A stretch of DNA of 64,000 bases from Quercus robur (taxonomy: Eukaryota > Streptophyta > Magnoliopsida > Fagales > Fagaceae). The translations under genes and the position numbers were made by a program. Where the stretch lies: assembly GCF_932294415.1 (NCBI RefSeq), contig NC_065544.1:18327351-18391350 (forward strand). The letters are read 5' to 3'. Positions 61,425 to 64,000 of the stretch are shown here, one piece after another (the first letter of the stretch is position 1; every line of letters starts with the position of its first letter). The notes under the pieces were generated by a model. It was not told where the DNA came from and ran no database searches. It worked only from the letters and a program-made list of their open reading frames with translations.

Positions 61425-62020
61425 TGATACAATTAAACAAGGGAACCATCAAATGTGAAAAAAAAAATAAGGGAACCACTGAATGTGACAAAAGTATAGT
61501 CACATGTAATGTTAGTACTACATAATATGAGGACAGTACAATTAAATGTGAGAAAAAAATAAGGGAACTATCGAATGTAACAAAAGTACAATCACATGTG
61601 ATGTTGGTACTGCACAATATGAGGATAGTACAATCAAATGTGAAAAAAAATTAAGGGAGCCATCAAATGTGACAAAAGTACAGTCACACGTGATATTGGT
61701 ATTGCACAATGTGAGAATGACACTATCAAATGTGAGAAAAAATAAGGGAACCACTGAATGTGATAAAAGTACAGTTACATGTGATGTTGGTACTGCACAA
61801 TGTAAGAATGATACAATCAAATGTGAGAAAGAAATAAAGGAACTACTGAATGTGACAAAATTATAGTCACATGTGATGTTAGCATTACACAATGTGAGGA
61901 TGGTACAATCAAATATGAGAAAAAAAAATAAAAGAACCATGAAATGTGAGAAAAGTACAATCACATGTGATATTAGTACCACACAATGTGAGGATGGTAC
62001 CATTAGATGTGAGAAAGTGA
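61425..62020. repeat. 92-bp tandem repeat, about 6.5 units
   Basis: 'cacatgtgatgttggta' or a variant recurs at 61501, 61593, 61685, 61776, 61868 and 61962, a period of 91-94. Units also share 'caaatgtgagaaaaaa' and 'aagggaacca'. An open frame of 153 codons on the minus strand is a by-product of the repeat. Confidence 0.88.
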
Positions 62021-62189
62021 TAACCTTTTTTTTTTTAGAAAATGATAACCTAATATAGCAAGTTACTTATTAGTGGATACCGTACCCAAAAAAAAGGGGT
62101 ACGGTAGAATTTCCCGTAAAGCAAAAGTTACTAGAAATAGAAATACTCCTATATGTATTATTATTTTTTTTGGGATAATCTACTAGAAT

Positions 62190-63157
62190 TAGAAATAGAT
62201 ATAAAAATGATTATATATATATATATATATGATATAAAATTATATTCTAGTTGTAAGGACTCAATTTGTAACGATCCCAAATTGGTCTTGGGTTCGTACG
62301 TTAAAGGCCCAAATAATAAAATTTGTAGAATGTGAGCTGAAAGGCTAGAGCTTGGTCATCGGACAGTGGTTAGTCGTGGTGCTCATAGTAGTTTGCGTGA
62401 GGGTGAACTTAGCGTATCTAATAAGACTTTTCCTCCGGCACAGCCTGAGCGGCTCCGGTCCTTAAACCTCGTCCGAGGAGTTTCATGTTCTTATTGTTCT
62501 CCATTTTTAGGATTCAATAGCTTGGAAGATGATATGTCCCCCCTTCTTCTGAATTGCTTCTCTTTTTCCTTTTTATACTAGTCTTTACCCTTCCTCCAAC
62601 GTCCACGTATAGGTTCAGCGTTCCAGGGCTGATACTTGTCCCATCAGCCCATACCCAAAGTGGTTGGGGGTGGTTGTAAAAGCTGAAAAGCATTACTCTG
62701 TCAGGCGCAGAGCATTTAATTGCAATAATGGTAGCCTTTCCTTTGTCCTTTGTTGCCATATTGTCCAGGGGTCCTTTCTCCATTAATGTGGATGTGTTCG
62801 GCTTTTCCCTAAACTGTTCCTATACCGTTCTTGCCATTTCTTTCAGGAGCGCTTTGGGATGCCGAGGACAGAATCATCATCGGCTATATCTCAAGGCTAT
62901 TTGGACTTTCATTATATGTCCTCGGCAATGCCTCTTCTCGGCTCGAACCTTGGACCCTAATGTAAGGTGGACCGGGGTCACAAATTCTCTGGCCCCACAT
63001 TAGTCTTATCTTTTTTTATTTTTTTGATAAACAAACACATACAAAAAAGAAATAGATATAAAAATGATTATATATATATATGATATAAAATTATATTCTA
63101 GTCTTATATTTTTTTTATTTTTTTTGAGAAACAAACACACACAAAAAAGAAAGGGAA
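62190..63157. repeat. ~110-bp tandem duplication split by solo LTR
   Basis: Unit 1 is 62190-62251 plus 63005-63046; unit 2 is 63047-63157. Both contain 'agaaatagatataaaaatga', 'aattatattctagt' and 'caaacaca..acaaaaaaga'. Unit 2 preserves the LTR's empty target site (tattctagtcttat). Confidence 0.75.
62252..62999. mobile_element. Solo LTR
   Basis: 748 bp, starting TGTAAGGACTCAA and ending CCCCACA. Target duplication CTAGT (62247-62251) and TTAGT (63000-63004), one transition apart. The same family as the LARD-like element's LTRs (29484, 33152). No internal part remains, as expected after LTR-LTR recombination. Confidence 0.88.
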
Positions 63158-63214
63158 GGAGGTTCTAACATAAAGGCACACCACAATTCCACTAAAAAAT
63201 CATGGTAACTTTTA

Positions 63215-63345
63215 AGCGAGGGTGAGAGCCTTATTTAAGTGTATATATATATATATATATATATACGTGTGTGTGTAAAGTTCATTTTTGGAGACTTGAA
63301 CCTGACACTTATCCCCTCACACTATACAAACACTTATACTGAAAA
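63215..63345 (-). mobile_element. tRNA-derived SINE
   Basis: Minus-strand copy of the SINE at 23061. In reverse complement it reads 'tataagtgtttgtatagtgt', then a B-box-like CAGGTTCAAGTCTCC, then (TA)n. Upstream of the p24 gene. Confidence 0.55.
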
Positions 63346-63622
63346 TAATATTAGTTAAAATTCTGCCCAAAAAAAAGTTATTAATAAATTTATTAATTTA
63401 CTTAAACAAAAACGTTAAAAAAATAAATGATTGACAGTTTTTAAATTCAGTAACGAAAAATCAAAATGGATCATACTACTAATATTTTGTAAAGTAAAAT
63501 ATTGGATTAAAAGAAAGAAAAAAAGAAACTGAAATGGAAGAGAAGGGAAGAGAGGGAAAGTGAGGAGGAGATAGATAGATCTCAAATCCCAATCCCAATC
63601 CTAATCCTAATCCTAATCCTAG

Positions 63623-63850
63623 ATGATGATGATGATGAAGATGGTGCGGAAGGTGTTTTATTTGTCGGTTATATGGTTTTTGGTAAGCCACGTGGTATTG
63701 AAGAAATGCGATGCCATTTGGATGAAAGTACCGGCCACCGGTACCAAGTGCGTGTCGGAAGAACTCCAGAGCAACGTCGTCGTTCTAGCTGATTACGTCG
63801 TCGTTTCCGAAAACGATCACCCCCACCTCACTCCCACCATCGCTGTCAAG
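63623..63850 (+). CDS. p24 delta-type cargo receptor, first exon (gene continues past window)
   Basis: First 76 codons of a p24/emp24/gp25L family protein, which cycles between ER and Golgi in COPI/COPII vesicles as a cargo receptor. MMMMMK at the start is followed by a signal peptide (about 8-30, ending at CDA). The mature start of the GOLD domain then reads [31 protein letters not shown] and PTIAVK. The Cys in TKCVSEE is the first of the conserved pair. The exon ends in phase 0 at a GTACCC donor (63851). Several in-frame ATGs (63623-63649) could start translation; the first is taken. A hexamer run (aatcct/aatccc) sits in the leader at about 63585-63620. GOLD remainder, coiled coil, TM and KK tail are beyond the window. 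Confidence 0.88.
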
Positions 63851-64000
63851 GTACCCACCTTTGTTAACATATCAAATGTGTCTTGGATTTGATGTTTAAT
63901 GACGAAGTTGTTAATTTTTTTTAAAAAATTTTATTAAGACCTAACATTCTATAAATGGTTTTCCATAGAGATCAACCATATTTGATCATTATCACTATCA
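63851..64000 (+). other. Start of intron 1 of p24 delta gene
   Basis: AT-rich sequence after the donor; no acceptor before the window ends. Confidence 0.6.

Noticed and set aside
61542-62003. 153-codon frame with many Ser/Val/Leu
   Set aside because: By-product of the 92-bp tandem repeat; every unit gives the same peptide with random change.
61425-62020. CRISPR-like array
   Set aside because: Repeats are contiguous, with no unique spacers, in plant nuclear DNA; a tandem array.
63585-63620. Interstitial telomere repeat
   Set aside because: The unit is aatcct/aatccc, not the plant CCCTAAA type, and there are too few units.

Overview
This is plant nuclear DNA, almost certainly from a eudicot and probably a tree. 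It is AT-rich, has GT-AG introns in plant gene families (ZIP, RBR E3 ligase, O-fucosyltransferase-like, p24 delta), and is packed with plant transposons. The SINE and LTR families resemble ones I associate with Fagales-type tree genomes; that is a low-confidence inference from memory. I found no rRNA, tRNA, CRISPR or prokaryotic features.

Layout. 1-9.8 kb holds no gene: an LTR remnant, a minus-strand SINE, two copies of one ~1.09-kb Helitron (one carrying a MULE with a 9-bp target duplication), a foldback MITE and a 258-bp tandem duplication. 9.96-18.66 kb is a degenerate ZIP metal-transporter gene. It carries a 612-bp TRIM-like LTR element in exon 1, two frameshifts, a TGG-to-TGA stop, a 5.86-kb hAT in intron 1 that itself contains a 4.74-kb Helitron, and two MULE-type MITEs in its last codons. 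18.7-26.2 kb is AT-rich spacer with a Helitron, a SINE and MITEs. 26.3-34.1 kb is a nest: LINE RNase H remnants, a second MULE of the same family, and a 4.35-kb non-autonomous LTR element (LARD-like) with an 81-bp tandem array.

Three regions look like live genes. 36.4-41.0 kb (+) encodes an RBR-type E3 ubiquitin ligase (510 aa, three coding exons) with an N-terminal RNase H-like region. 45.2-46.6 kb (-) encodes a 449-aa plant O-fucosyltransferase-like protein in one exon. 63.6 kb (+) is the first exon of a p24 delta cargo-receptor gene that runs off the window. These genes share no obvious pathway.

49-63 kb is accessory again: two solo LTRs of related families, a TIR element holding a minisatellite in two opposed arms (~1.8 and ~1.1 kb), a 92-bp tandem repeat, and an unrecognised exon-like reading frame near 57.8 kb.

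I did not find a convincing new biological system. The strongest observations are the layered, datable insertions in the ZIP locus, the in-frame 27-residue repeat in the LARD-like element, and the inverted minisatellite. All coordinates come from reading by eye; boundaries given with target duplications are firm, others approximate.
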